Positions 16,695-24,749 of a stretch of 64,000 nucleotides of DNA are shown here, piece by piece. Numbering within the stretch: position 1 is the first letter of the stretch; every line of letters starts with the position of its first letter. The translations under genes were made by a program, and so were the position numbers. The DNA lies in NCBI RefSeq assembly GCF_024346135.1, contig NZ_JAGQCJ010000001.1, positions 1-64,000 of the forward strand, read 5' to 3'. The notes under the pieces are model-generated. The model was not told the origin of the DNA. It made no database searches and saw only the letters and a program-made list of their open reading frames with translations. Source of the stretch: Cyanobium sp. CH-040 (GTDB lineage: Bacteria > Cyanobacteriota > Cyanobacteriia > PCC-6307 > Cyanobiaceae).

Positions 16695-17388
16695 CCCGCC
16701 GGTTCCGGATCCGGAGCTGGCTTCCGGCGCCTCCCTGGCGCTGCGGCTGGCCGCCCTGCACCGCCAGCTCCCCGGGCGCACCCGTCTGCTGGCGGTGAGC
16801 AAGGGCCAGTCCGCAGCCCTGGTGCGGGAGGCGGTGGCTGCGGGCCAGCGCAGCTTCGGCGAGAGCCGCCTGCAGGAAGCCGCGGCCAAGCAGGCCGAGC
16901 TGGCCGATCTGGAGCCGCTGGACTGGCATTTCATCGGCCGCCTGCAGGCCAACAAGGCCCGGGGGGTGCTGCGGCACTTCGGCACGATCCACTCCCTGGA
17001 CAGCCTGGCGCTGGCCCGGCGGCTGGCGCGCATCGCCGCCGAGGAGGGCCTCAGCCCCGCGGTGCTCTACCAGGTGAAGCTGCGCCCCGATCCCGCCAAG
17101 ACCGGGTTCGCAGCCGAGGAGCTGCGGGCGTGCTGGCCAGAGCTGGCAAGCCTGGAGCCCCTGCGCGGCGTGGGGCTGATGACGATCGCACCCCTGGGGC
17201 TGGATGCCGCCGCGCGCCTGGAGCTGTTCCGGGAGTGCGCCGCCCTGGCCGCGGAGCTGGGTCTGACCGAGCTCTCGATGGGCATGAGCGGCGACTGGCG
17301 GGAGGCCGCCCAGGCGGGCAGCACCTGGGTGCGGCTGGGCACGGCGCTGTTCGGGGCCCGCCCGGGTGGTCCCACCGGCCCGGACTGA
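16675..17388 (+). CDS. pipY: PLP homeostasis protein PipY (YggS/COG0325)
   Basis: Pyridoxal-phosphate-binding TIM-barrel protein of the YggS family, involved in vitamin B6 and amino-acid balance and functionally linked to PipX in cyanobacteria. Seen: LLAVSKGQ (Schiff-base lysine), [21 protein letters not shown] and [11 protein letters not shown] ... VRLGTALFG. No ATG or GTG lies between the pipX stop and the conserved core; TTG at 16675, overlapping pipX by 20 bases, is the best start (237 residues), but a start at 16594 inside pipX cannot be excluded. Identification is firm, the start is not. Confidence 0.9.
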   Translation: MTRPSSDPPVPDPELASGASLALRLAALHRQLPGRTRLLAVSKGQSAALVREAVAAGQRSFGESRLQEAAAKQAELADLEPLDWHFIGRLQANKARGVLRHFGTIHSLDSLALARRLARIAAEEGLSPAVLYQVKLRPDPAKTGFAAEELRACWPELASLEPLRGVGLMTIAPLGLDAAARLELFRECAALAAELGLTELSMGMSGDWREAAQAGSTWVRLGTALFGARPGGPTGPD

Positions 17389-17480
17389 GCCCGCCGCGCA
17401 TGCCGGACATCGCTTTCGCGGCTTGCGATCTCCTCCGTGAGACGCTATTCAGGTTCAAAGCTTCCCGCGAGGTTTGCTCC

Positions 17481-18038
17481 GTGTCGTTGTTCTCCCGCCT
17501 GCGTGCCGTCGTCTCCGGCGACGACTACCTCGACGGCGACTACGACGATGAGCTCGACTACGACGGCGGCGAGTACCCCGACACCCCTCCTCCCGCGAGC
17601 GTGAGCCGCACCAGCGCCCTGGCGCTGAGCAGCGACTTCAGCGCCGAGGACCCCTTCGCCGGCACCAACGTGATCGGCATGCCGGGCATCTCCACCGCCG
17701 CGGCTGAGGTCACCCTGATGGAGCCCCGCAGCTTCGATGAGATGCCCCGGGCGATCCAGGCCCTGCGCGAACGCAAGACTGTGATCCTCAACCTCACGAT
17801 GATGGAGCCGGATCAGGCTCAGCGCGCGGTGGACTTCGTGGCCGGCGGCACCTTCGCCATCGATGGCCACCAGGAGCGGGTGGGCGAAAGCATCTTCCTG
17901 TTCGCGCCCAGCTGTGTCACCGTCACCACCTCCGGCGGTGAGGATGCCGCTGCCTCCACGGTGGTGAGCCGCAGCCCGGTGCCGGAGCAGGATGCCGCCC
18001 CGAGCCCGGCCTGGGGCCGGGAGAGCAGCGTCCTCTGA
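17481..18038 (+). CDS. sepF: Cell division protein SepF (Cdv2)
   Basis: SepF binds FtsZ and membranes and supports Z-ring assembly in cyanobacteria, which lack FtsA. N-terminal amphipathic membrane-binding helix [13 protein letters not shown], an acidic Asp/Tyr-rich linker, then the SepF core: [26 protein letters not shown] (split here for length), [21 protein letters not shown] and [15 protein letters not shown] start at 17481 gives 185 residues beginning at the membrane helix. The C-terminal tail is disordered. It lies 92 bases after pipY and just before proC, the conserved cyanobacterial order. Confidence 0.93.
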   Translation: MSLFSRLRAVVSGDDYLDGDYDDELDYDGGEYPDTPPPASVSRTSALALSSDFSAEDPFAGTNVIGMPGISTAAAEVTLMEPRSFDEMPRAIQALRERKTVILNLTMMEPDQAQRAVDFVAGGTFAIDGHQERVGESIFLFAPSCVTVTTSGGEDAAASTVVSRSPVPEQDAAPSPAWGRESSVL

Positions 18039-18088
18039 GCCCGCCGGCTCCGGCTGCCACCGGCCAGGAGCGTCGGCCGGCCCTGGGT

Positions 18089-18862
18089 GTGGTGGGCCTG
18101 GGCCAGATGGCCCAGGCCCTGCTGCTGCCGTTGCTCGAAGCCCGGCTGGTGCCGGCGGCCGAGGTGCGGGCCGTGGTGGGCAGCTCCGCTTCAGCGGAAC
18201 GGCTCAGCGCCGCTCTGGGCCTGGCCGTGAGCACCGACCCGGGACCGGCCTGGCTGGCTCCGGTGGTGCTGCTGGCGGTGAAGCCCCAGCAGCTGGAGGC
18301 CGTGGCCGCCGCCGTGCCACCGGGCGCCTCCGGCCTGCTGATCTCCGTGCTCGCGGGGGTCACCGTGGAGCGGCTGGAGCGGGTGTTTCCGCAGTGGCGC
18401 TGTGTGCGGGCCGTGCCCAACACCCCGGCGCTGGTGCGCCATGGACTCACCGGCCTGGCCTGGGGAACCGGCGTGAGCGACGAGCAGCGCCAGTGGGTGC
18501 TGCGTCTGTTCGCCCAGGTGGGGGACGTGGTCGAGCTGCCCCAGAGTCAGCTGGATGCCTTCCTGGCCCTCACCTCGTCCGGGCCGGCCTTCGTGGCCCT
18601 GGTGGCCGAGGCCATGGCCGATGGCGCCGTGGCGGCGGGACTGCCGCGTGCGCGGGCCCGCGACCTGGCGCAGCGCACCCTGGCGGGCACGGCCGCCCTG
18701 CTGGAGCAGCGCAACCTGCATCCCGGTGAGCTCAAGGACATGGTGAGCTCGCCGGCCGGCACCACCATCGCCGGGCTGCGGGTGCTGGAACGGGGCGGCC
18801 TGCGCTCGGCCCTGCTGGAGGCCGTGCTGGCCGCCGCCGAGCGCAGCCGCCAGCTGGCCTGA
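18089..18862 (+). CDS. proC: Pyrroline-5-carboxylate reductase
   Basis: Last step of proline synthesis, NAD(P)H-dependent. Seen: VVGLGQMAQALLLP (dinucleotide-binding), AVKPQQLEAVAAAV, VRAVPNTPALV, TSSGPAFVALVAEAMADGAV and SPAGTTIAGLRVLE. The GTG at 18089 cuts into the first beta strand (the protein logically begins a few residues earlier, near RPALGVVGLG). The only upstream in-frame initiator-like codon is CTG at 18035, overlapping the sepF stop, so the real N-terminus is probably longer by up to 18 residues and uses a non-standard start. Confidence 0.92.
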   Translation: MVGLGQMAQALLLPLLEARLVPAAEVRAVVGSSASAERLSAALGLAVSTDPGPAWLAPVVLLAVKPQQLEAVAAAVPPGASGLLISVLAGVTVERLERVFPQWRCVRAVPNTPALVRHGLTGLAWGTGVSDEQRQWVLRLFAQVGDVVELPQSQLDAFLALTSSGPAFVALVAEAMADGAVAAGLPRARARDLAQRTLAGTAALLEQRNLHPGELKDMVSSPAGTTIAGLRVLERGGLRSALLEAVLAAAERSRQLA

Positions 18863-18871
18863 GCCGGCCCC

Positions 18872-19513
18872 TCACTCCCCGGTGCGCGCCTCGCCCAGCC
18901 GGGGTTCGCTGCCCGCCAGCAGCCGGGCGAGGTTGCTGCGGTGGCGCCAGATCACCAGAACGCTGGTGACCAGGGCCAGCAGCAGGTAGGGCCAGCGCAG
19001 GTCCATGCCCTGTTGCCGGAACCAGGCCAGCATCAGCAGAGGCAGCGCCACCGCCGCCGCCACGCTGGAGAGCGACACGATGCGGCTGGCGGTCAGCACC
19101 GTGAGAAACACCCCGAGGCAGGCCAGGCCAACCGGCCACGACAGCCCCAGCAGCATGCCCAGCGCCGTGGCCACCGCCTTGCCGCCGCGCCAGCCCAGCC
19201 ACACCGGCCAGATGTGGCCCGCCAGGGCCGCCAGGCCGGCAGCCACCACCCAGCCATCGGTGCCCGTCTGCGAGGGATCGAGCAGGGTGCGGGCCAGCAG
19301 CACCGCCGCGGTGCCCTTGAACACGTCCACCAGCAGCACCGCCAGGGCCGGGGCCTTGCCCACCACCCGCAGCACGTTGGTGGCGCCGGTGGAGCCGGAG
19401 CCCTCCCGGCGGATGTCGATGCCCTTCAGCCAGCGGCCGGCCAGGTAGCCGCTGGGGATCGAACCGAGCAGGTAGCCGGCGAGCAGCAGCGGCAGGGCGA
19501 GGGGCGGAAGCAT
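18872..19513 (-). CDS. plsY: Glycerol-3-phosphate acyltransferase PlsY
   Basis: Membrane acyltransferase that transfers an acyl group from acyl-phosphate to glycerol-3-phosphate, the first step in phospholipid synthesis. Conserved motifs: GSIPSGYLAG (motif 1), GSGSTGATNVLR (motif 2) and LAGHIWPVWLGWRGGK (motif 3). Five transmembrane segments in 213 residues. It is the last gene of a minus-strand run (MFS, MlaE-like, DUF3119, DUF3086, plsY) with gaps of 6-22 bases, so lipid-related functions are clustered. Confidence 0.95.
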   Translation of the reverse strand: MLPPLALPLLLAGYLLGSIPSGYLAGRWLKGIDIRREGSGSTGATNVLRVVGKAPALAVLLVDVFKGTAAVLLARTLLDPSQTGTDGWVVAAGLAALAGHIWPVWLGWRGGKAVATALGMLLGLSWPVGLACLGVFLTVLTASRIVSLSSVAAAVALPLLMLAWFRQQGMDLRWPYLLLALVTSVLVIWRHRSNLARLLAGSEPRLGEARTGE

Positions 19514-19535
19514 CGGCGGAAGGGCTGAGCGCCCC

Positions 19536-20531
19536 TCAGTAGTACTCCTCCTCGCGCATCAGCTCACCGGGGCCGGGAGCGAAGGCCAGCCAGAGCGGAA
19601 ACTGCAGGATCGGGATCTCCACGCCGGGCTCGGCCGCGTCGATCACGATGAAGGGCAGCTCGCCGCGTTCCTCCAGCCGGTCGGCCCGCTCGATCAGGGC
19701 CTCGGGGCGCTCGAACAGCACGATGCCGCTGCTGGGGCCGAAGTCCTCGCGGCCCAGGCCGAGGCAGTCCTGCAGACTGCGCCGCCACTCGCCCAGCCGT
19801 TCCGGCTGGCTGGCCAGCACCAGGGTCTGGAAGCGCTCGCCGTAGAGCTCCCCGAGGATGGCGATGGCCGCGGCGGTCACCAGGCCGTTGCGGCTGCGGC
19901 TGCCGCTGCTGGGCTGGGCGCCGCGGCCGGCCTGATCGAGAAACCAGCCCTCGAGCGCGGCGGCGCCGGCGGCGTCGAGGGTGCGCCGCAGTTTCCAGGG
20001 ATCCGCATAGAAGTCGGGCTGGCCCTGAAACTCCGCCAGGCGGGTGCGGATCAGTTCGGCGTCGCCGCCGAACGGCCCTCCCCCGGCGCCCCCCGCAGCG
20101 GCCCCCGCCACCGCAGGCGGGCCCTCCTGGGAGCGGGCGGCGGCATCGATCGGCGAGGGCTGCACCAGCACCGGCTGGGGCACCAGCTCGATCTGTTCGG
20201 CCGCCACCGCCAGATCCTGCAGCGCTCCCACCAGATAGTCCTGGAAGCCCTTGAGCCGCCGGGCCACCGCGTCGGCCTGGCCGGCGTAGCTGCTGGCGAT
20301 CTCCCGGGCGATCGCCTCACGCCGGCTCTCGAGCTGGGCGATCTCCCGTTCCACCTCGGCGCGGCGCTGCACCAGCTCCTGCAGGGCCAGGTCCTGCCAG
20401 CTGCCCCCCGGCGGGATGGCGGGGTCCGGTGCCGGCATCCCGGCCGACGCGGCCTGGCTGTCGGCTGATGCGGCCGGGTCGGTGGCCGCGCTGTCCGCCG
20501 CGGGATCCGGGGTGGTGGGTTCGTCGGGCAT
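19536..20531 (-). CDS. DUF3086 family protein
   Basis: 331 residues, cyanobacterial. A disordered Ala/Pro/Asp N-terminus (1-45) leads to a coiled coil (LVQRRAEVEREIAQLESRRE, about 52-75), then the DUF3086 core with FYADPWKLRRTL, GLVTAAAIAILGELYGERFQTLVLA and FIVIDAAEPGVEIPILQFPLWLAF (split motif). No catalytic residues are recognised. Eight bases downstream of the DUF3119 gene, so cotranscribed with the lipid-transport-like genes. Function unknown. Confidence 0.85.
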   Translation of the reverse strand: MPDEPTTPDPAADSAATDPAASADSQAASAGMPAPDPAIPPGGSWQDLALQELVQRRAEVEREIAQLESRREAIAREIASSYAGQADAVARRLKGFQDYLVGALQDLAVAAEQIELVPQPVLVQPSPIDAAARSQEGPPAVAGAAAGGAGGGPFGGDAELIRTRLAEFQGQPDFYADPWKLRRTLDAAGAAALEGWFLDQAGRGAQPSSGSRSRNGLVTAAAIAILGELYGERFQTLVLASQPERLGEWRRSLQDCLGLGREDFGPSSGIVLFERPEALIERADRLEERGELPFIVIDAAEPGVEIPILQFPLWLAFAPGPGELMREEEYY

Positions 20532-20538
20532 GGACCGT

Positions 20539-20979
20539 TCAGGCGTGGTCTTGGGAGCTGGCGCTGGCCAGGGAGGGGGTGGCGCTCAGACGGGGCAGCC
20601 GCTGCTGGAGCTGCTCGCGCAGGCCGGAGGCGTCGAACAGCACCGGCAGCAGGTGAATGCTGCGCCGCTCCCTGAAATAGAACAGCACCGGCAGCCCTGG
20701 CCAGAAGAGCCGCCATGCCAGCCAGTCGTCATAGGGGAAACGGCGCAGTTCCTCGCCACCCCGGCGCACCACCAGGGCCTGGCCGTCGAACTGCAGCCGC
20801 AGCAGGGCGGTCTGCAGCACCAGGAACAGGCCGAACAGGCTCACGGCCAGTGCCACCCAGAGTGCCCAGGACCCCAGCGGCAGCAGCGCCAGGCAGGCCA
20901 CCCCCAGGCCCACCACGCCCAGGGAGACGCCGTAGCTGGGGGAGAGAACCACCGGGTCGGAGGGCGGGGAGAGGGCCAT
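20539..20979 (-). CDS. DUF3119 family membrane protein
   Basis: 146 residues. Two adjacent hydrophobic segments (about 18-55) followed by a PH-like beta domain: LQFDGQALVVRRGGEELRRFPYDDWLAWR and FYFRERRSIHLLPVLFD are characteristic of DUF3119, a cyanobacterial/plastid family. It lies 6 bases from the MlaE-like permease gene, a conserved pairing that suggests work at the same membrane system. Biochemical role unknown. Confidence 0.85.
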   Translation of the reverse strand: MALSPPSDPVVLSPSYGVSLGVVGLGVACLALLPLGSWALWVALAVSLFGLFLVLQTALLRLQFDGQALVVRRGGEELRRFPYDDWLAWRLFWPGLPVLFYFRERRSIHLLPVLFDASGLREQLQQRLPRLSATPSLASASSQDHA

Positions 20980-20985
20980 GGATCG

Positions 20986-21774
20986 TCAGCCGAAGAGCAG
21001 TTTGGTGAGCAGGGCGTCCATCAGCGCCACAGTCACCAGAATCATCACCACCGCGCCGGTGGTGCTGGTGCCCACCTCCTTGGGACCGCCGCGGGTGGTG
21101 AGCCCCCATCCGCAGGCCAGCACCGAGATCTGCAGGCCGAAGACGACCGCCTTCACCAGCATCGAGGGCAGGTCGTCGGGCTGCATCCAGGTGCGCACCG
21201 AGGTCCAGAACACACTGGGGGGGATGTTGTACAGCAGGGTGCTGCTGGTCTGTCCCGACCAGATGCCCACCCAGAAGAAGAGCAGGCACTGCACCGGCGC
21301 CATGATCACCATGGCCAGCACCCGCGGCACCACCAGGTATTCCACCGGATCGGTGCGCAGCATGGTGATGGCGTCGATCTGCTCGGTCACCTTCATGGTG
21401 CCCAGCTCGGCGGCGTAGGCCGTGGCCACCTTGCCGGTGAGCAGGGTGGCGGTGAGCAGGGGGGCGATCTCCCGGGACAGTCCCAGGGCCAGCAGGCCGC
21501 CCACGGCGGCGTTGGCGCCCTGCTTGGAGAGCTCCGCCACCACCTGGATGTTGAACACGGTGCCGGCCGCCAGGGCGGTGATCAGCACGATCAGGAAGCT
21601 GGCCGGACCGGCCTCCATCAGCTCCTGCATGAGGTCGTTGAAGCTGATCCGGCCCCGGGCGATGGCGCTGATGGCCTGGCCGCCGATCATGGCGCTGGCG
21701 CCGAGACGGTGGGCCCAGCGCGGCAGCCGCGGCAGCCGGCCTGGGAGCTGGAACCGGGACCGGCGGGGCATCAC
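20986..21774 (-). CDS. MlaE-type ABC lipid permease
   Basis: 262-residue permease of the MlaE/TGD1 family that, with an MCE substrate-binding protein and an ATPase, moves lipids between membranes. Seen: NDLMQELMEAGPASF, AAGTVFNIQVVAELS, LALGLSREIAPLLTA, LGTMKVTEQIDAITML (coupling helix) and RVLAMVIMAPV. Four or five transmembrane segments after a basic N-terminus. The partner genes are not in the window. Confidence 0.93.
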   Translation of the reverse strand: MMPRRSRFQLPGRLPRLPRWAHRLGASAMIGGQAISAIARGRISFNDLMQELMEAGPASFLIVLITALAAGTVFNIQVVAELSKQGANAAVGGLLALGLSREIAPLLTATLLTGKVATAYAAELGTMKVTEQIDAITMLRTDPVEYLVVPRVLAMVIMAPVQCLLFFWVGIWSGQTSSTLLYNIPPSVFWTSVRTWMQPDDLPSMLVKAVVFGLQISVLACGWGLTTRGGPKEVGTSTTGAVVMILVTVALMDALLTKLLFG

Positions 21775-21787
21775 GGCTGAGGTGCGG

Positions 21788-23197
21788 TCACGGCTGGGGT
21801 GGGCGATGGGGCCAGCGTCGCATCACCACGAGCCCCAGCACGACCAGGGTGGCGGGAATCACCCCCATGCTCAACCGGATCGCCACCACGGCGCTCAGGG
21901 GCTGGTCGCCGAGCAGAGCCGCCTGGTAGCCGCTCAGGCTGAGCAGGTTGCCGAAGAGGAAGAGGGCCACGCTGATGCAGAGCTTCTGGCCGAGCACCAT
22001 CCAGGCGCTGTACTGGCCCGCCGGTTTCTCGGGGTCGGCGTCGATGGCGTCGGGCAGCAGCGACCAGGGGATCAGGTAGGCGGTGGAGGCGCCCAGCCCC
22101 GCCAGCACGATCGTGAGGATCAGCAGTCCCAGGCGGAGGCTGTTGCCGGGTGAGCCGATGGGAGCGACATCCGGATTCAGGGGGGGGAGCACCATCGCCA
22201 GCGCACAGGCACCGATCCACAGCCAGGAGCCGAGTTGCAGGGCCCGCACGCGGCCGGAGTAGCGGCTGACGCCGTTCCAGATCCAGAGGCCCGCCAGGGT
22301 GCTGACGATGAAGGGCAGCAGGATCCAGTTGCTCCAGCTCTGGGGCAGGCGCAGCACCACCGGCAGGTAGATCAGGGCCGCCGTCTGCATGATCTGCAGG
22401 CCGCACCAGAGCAGCAGGTAGAGCCCGATCACCCGCAGGAAGCGGCCGTTGCTCCACACCCGTCCCAGCAGCCGCCGGGTGGTGCCCTTCTGGCGCTGGG
22501 GCCGCTGGCAGTGCAGGGCCACGGGCGCCAGCCCCCAGCCGCACAGCAGGGTGGACACCGTGACGATGCCGCCGGCCAGGATCCCCACCTGCAGGAAACG
22601 GCCGGCTTTGCTGTGGTCCTGAAGCAGCAGGCCCCCCAGCACCACGCCCACCAGGGTGGCGATGATCGAACCGGTGAACCGGGCCGTGTTCAGCCGCGTG
22701 CGCAGGGCCACGTTGCCGGTGAGTTCGGCGGCCAGGGCCGTGTAGGGCAGGTTCACGGCCGTGTAGAAGCTCTGGGCCACGGCCGAGATCAGGATGAAGA
22801 CGATGAACTTCACCCACTGGTTGCCCGGGGGCACCCACCACATCGCCGCCATGGTGATGCCGAGGGGCACGGCGCTGGCGAAGATCCAGGGCAGGCGCGG
22901 TCCCCAGCGGGTGTGGGTCTTGTCGCTGAGCCAGCCGATCAGCGGGTCGTTGATGCCGTCCCAGAGCCGGCCCACCATCAGCACCGCCCCGGCCAGCCAG
23001 GCCGGCAGGCCGGCGGCGGAGGTGTAGAAGACGAACAGGTAGAAGCCGATCAGCGAGGCGGTCATGCCCGTGCCGGCGTCACCGATGCCGTACGACCAGA
23101 GCAGGCGCTGGCGGGCGGCTCCACGCAGCTCGGCGGCGTCGCGGACGGCGTGAGCCTGGCTGGGCATGCGGGAGGGGGCCGGCGGGGCAGCGGTCAT
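21788..23197 (-). CDS. MFS transporter, GPH (sugar:cation symporter)-like
   Basis: 469 residues with about twelve hydrophobic segments. N-terminal domain motifs YGIGDAGTGMTASLIGFYL and MVGRLWDGINDPLIGWLSDKT, with TRWGPRLPWIFAS, are typical of the glycoside-pentoside-hexuronide:cation symporter group of the major facilitator superfamily. Substrate unknown; a second methionine at residue 11 could be the start. It lies 13 bases upstream of the MlaE-like gene and may head the minus-strand operon. Confidence 0.88.
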   Translation of the reverse strand: MTAAPPAPSRMPSQAHAVRDAAELRGAARQRLLWSYGIGDAGTGMTASLIGFYLFVFYTSAAGLPAWLAGAVLMVGRLWDGINDPLIGWLSDKTHTRWGPRLPWIFASAVPLGITMAAMWWVPPGNQWVKFIVFILISAVAQSFYTAVNLPYTALAAELTGNVALRTRLNTARFTGSIIATLVGVVLGGLLLQDHSKAGRFLQVGILAGGIVTVSTLLCGWGLAPVALHCQRPQRQKGTTRRLLGRVWSNGRFLRVIGLYLLLWCGLQIMQTAALIYLPVVLRLPQSWSNWILLPFIVSTLAGLWIWNGVSRYSGRVRALQLGSWLWIGACALAMVLPPLNPDVAPIGSPGNSLRLGLLILTIVLAGLGASTAYLIPWSLLPDAIDADPEKPAGQYSAWMVLGQKLCISVALFLFGNLLSLSGYQAALLGDQPLSAVVAIRLSMGVIPATLVVLGLVVMRRWPHRPPQP

Positions 23198-23346
23198 AAT
23201 GGCGGGGCTCGGCTCTCCCGCCCCCCGGCTGGAAAGCCTGCCAGGCCCAGTGGTGCCTGCGCAGCAGAGCGTTGTTCACAGCAACTCCAGCTTTTGGCGG
23301 ATCCAGCTTTGTGCAGATCCAGCCTTGCTGAATTGTGTGAATGAAT

Positions 23347-23417
<71 letters not shown>

Positions 23418-23833
23418 TCCTTGTCTCACCCCGCGGCACCCAGCTGGGCCGGGAGTGCCCAGCCCGCCCATGGGCTGTTCCCGTGCTCCGTGCACACCGA
23501 TCTGTCTGCACCTGCCCATCGTGGACAGATGCCCTGGGCCCATGGGCTGTTTTCCACCGACGAGCCGCCGGGTGCCTGCGCCAAGGTGGATCTCCGCGAT
23601 CCCGCCTGTGGAAAACAGGCCGTGTTCTGTGGGAAAAGCCCGAATGCTGGGGAAAACCCCTGTTCGCGGGGGGGTGCTCCGCTCGCCTCGATGGCCGGAT
23701 CCTCACCGTCGCCACGGCCTGCCGGGTCCGAGCCAGGTTGCTCTCCCGGCTGAATCGCATCGCCGGTCCGGAGCCTGCGGCTTGGCGCTGGCGGGGCGCA
23801 TAGGGTGAAGGCCAGAGCTGGCGGTGACTCCCC
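23418..23833. other. Gene-free stretch with DnaA-box-like 9-mers
   Basis: 416 bases between tRNA-Gly and the first YeeE gene without a convincing reading frame. It carries TTTTCCACC at 23550-23558, the exact cyanobacterial-type box TTTTCCACA on the minus strand at 23607-23615 (read as TGTGGAAAA) and relaxed versions at 23628-23637 and 23648-23656. A 13-bp direct repeat CCCATGGGCTGTT occurs at 23467 and 23539, and ATCTGTC/GACAGAT form an inverted repeat (23500-23506, 23524-23530). These could be DnaA-binding or regulatory sites; there is no dnaA or dnaN nearby. Confidence 0.45.
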
Positions 23834-24277
23834 ATGACCGTGGACTGGTCTGCGTTCACGCCCGCTTCGGCCCTGGCTGGCGGCGTGCTGATCGGCCTGG
23901 CTTCCGGGCTGTTCGTGCTGGCCGACGGCCGCATCGCCGGCATCAGCGGCCTGCTCGGCAGCCTGCTCAGGCCAGTGCGCCAGTGGGTGGGGGAGAAGGC
24001 GCTGTTCGTGCTCGGCCTGGTGCTGTCGCCGCTGGTGTGGAGCCTGTGGGCGAGCCCGCCGGCGATCGAGATCACCACGCCCTGGCCGCTGCTCGCCCTG
24101 GCCGGACTGCTGGTGGGGTTCGGCAGCCGCTACGGCGCGGGCTGCACCAGCGGCCATGGGGTCTGTGGACTGGCGCGCCTCTCGCCCCGGTCGCTGCTGG
24201 CCACCGTCTGCTTCATGGCCACCGGCTTCCTGACGGTGTTCGTGGTGCGGCACCTGCTGCCGGAGGTGATCCGATGA
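23834..24277 (+). CDS. YeeE/YedE family membrane protein, N half
   Basis: 147 residues with four hydrophobic segments and the family signature FGSRYGAGCTSGHGVCGLARLS, whose cysteines line the thiosulfate/sulfur-compound channel in YeeE-type transporters. Only half the length of fused YeeE proteins; the partner half is the next gene, whose ATG overlaps this stop (ATGA). Transport of a reduced sulfur compound is inferred from the family; no sulfur-metabolism gene lies beside it. Confidence 0.88.
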   Translation: MTVDWSAFTPASALAGGVLIGLASGLFVLADGRIAGISGLLGSLLRPVRQWVGEKALFVLGLVLSPLVWSLWASPPAIEITTPWPLLALAGLLVGFGSRYGAGCTSGHGVCGLARLSPRSLLATVCFMATGFLTVFVVRHLLPEVIR

Positions 24278-24711
24278 ACCGGCTGCTGGCCTTCCTCGCC
24301 GGACTGCTGTTCGGCTTCGGTCTGCTGCTCAGCGGCATGGCCAACCCGGCCAAGGTGCTCGCCTTCCTGGATCTGGCCGGGCCCTGGGATCCATCCCTGG
24401 CCCTGGTGATGGTGGGCGCCATCGCCACGGCCCTGCCGGCGTTTCAGCTGGCCCGCCGGCGGGACCGCTCGCTGCTGGGAGCGCCCATGCAGCTGCCGGA
24501 GAGGCGCAGTCTCGATCGCCGCCTGGTGGTCGGCAGCCTGGTGTTCGGCGTCGGCTGGGGGCTGGCCGGCTTCTGCCCCGGCCCGGCCCTCACTGTGCTG
24601 CTCACCGGCCACGGCAAGGTGCTCGTGTTCGTCGCCTTCCTGCTGCTGGGGATGGGCCTGTTCGAGCGCCTCGAGGCCTCCACCTCCCAGCGCTCCGGGG
24701 GCCGGCGCTGA
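24274..24711 (+). CDS. YeeE/YedE (DUF6691) family membrane protein, C half
   Basis: 145 residues, four hydrophobic segments. Shows LLFGFGLLLSGMANPAKVLAFLD and VFGVGWGLAGFCPGPALTVL, the second-half signature with a channel cysteine. Together with the preceding gene it would form one heterodimeric YeeE-like transporter. Start ATG at 24274 overlaps the upstream stop by four bases. Confidence 0.88.
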   Translation: MNRLLAFLAGLLFGFGLLLSGMANPAKVLAFLDLAGPWDPSLALVMVGAIATALPAFQLARRRDRSLLGAPMQLPERRSLDRRLVVGSLVFGVGWGLAGFCPGPALTVLLTGHGKVLVFVAFLLLGMGLFERLEASTSQRSGGRR

Positions 24712-24749
24712 CGGCCAGGCTCCCTGCGCGGCCGAGCTGCAGGGGGCCC

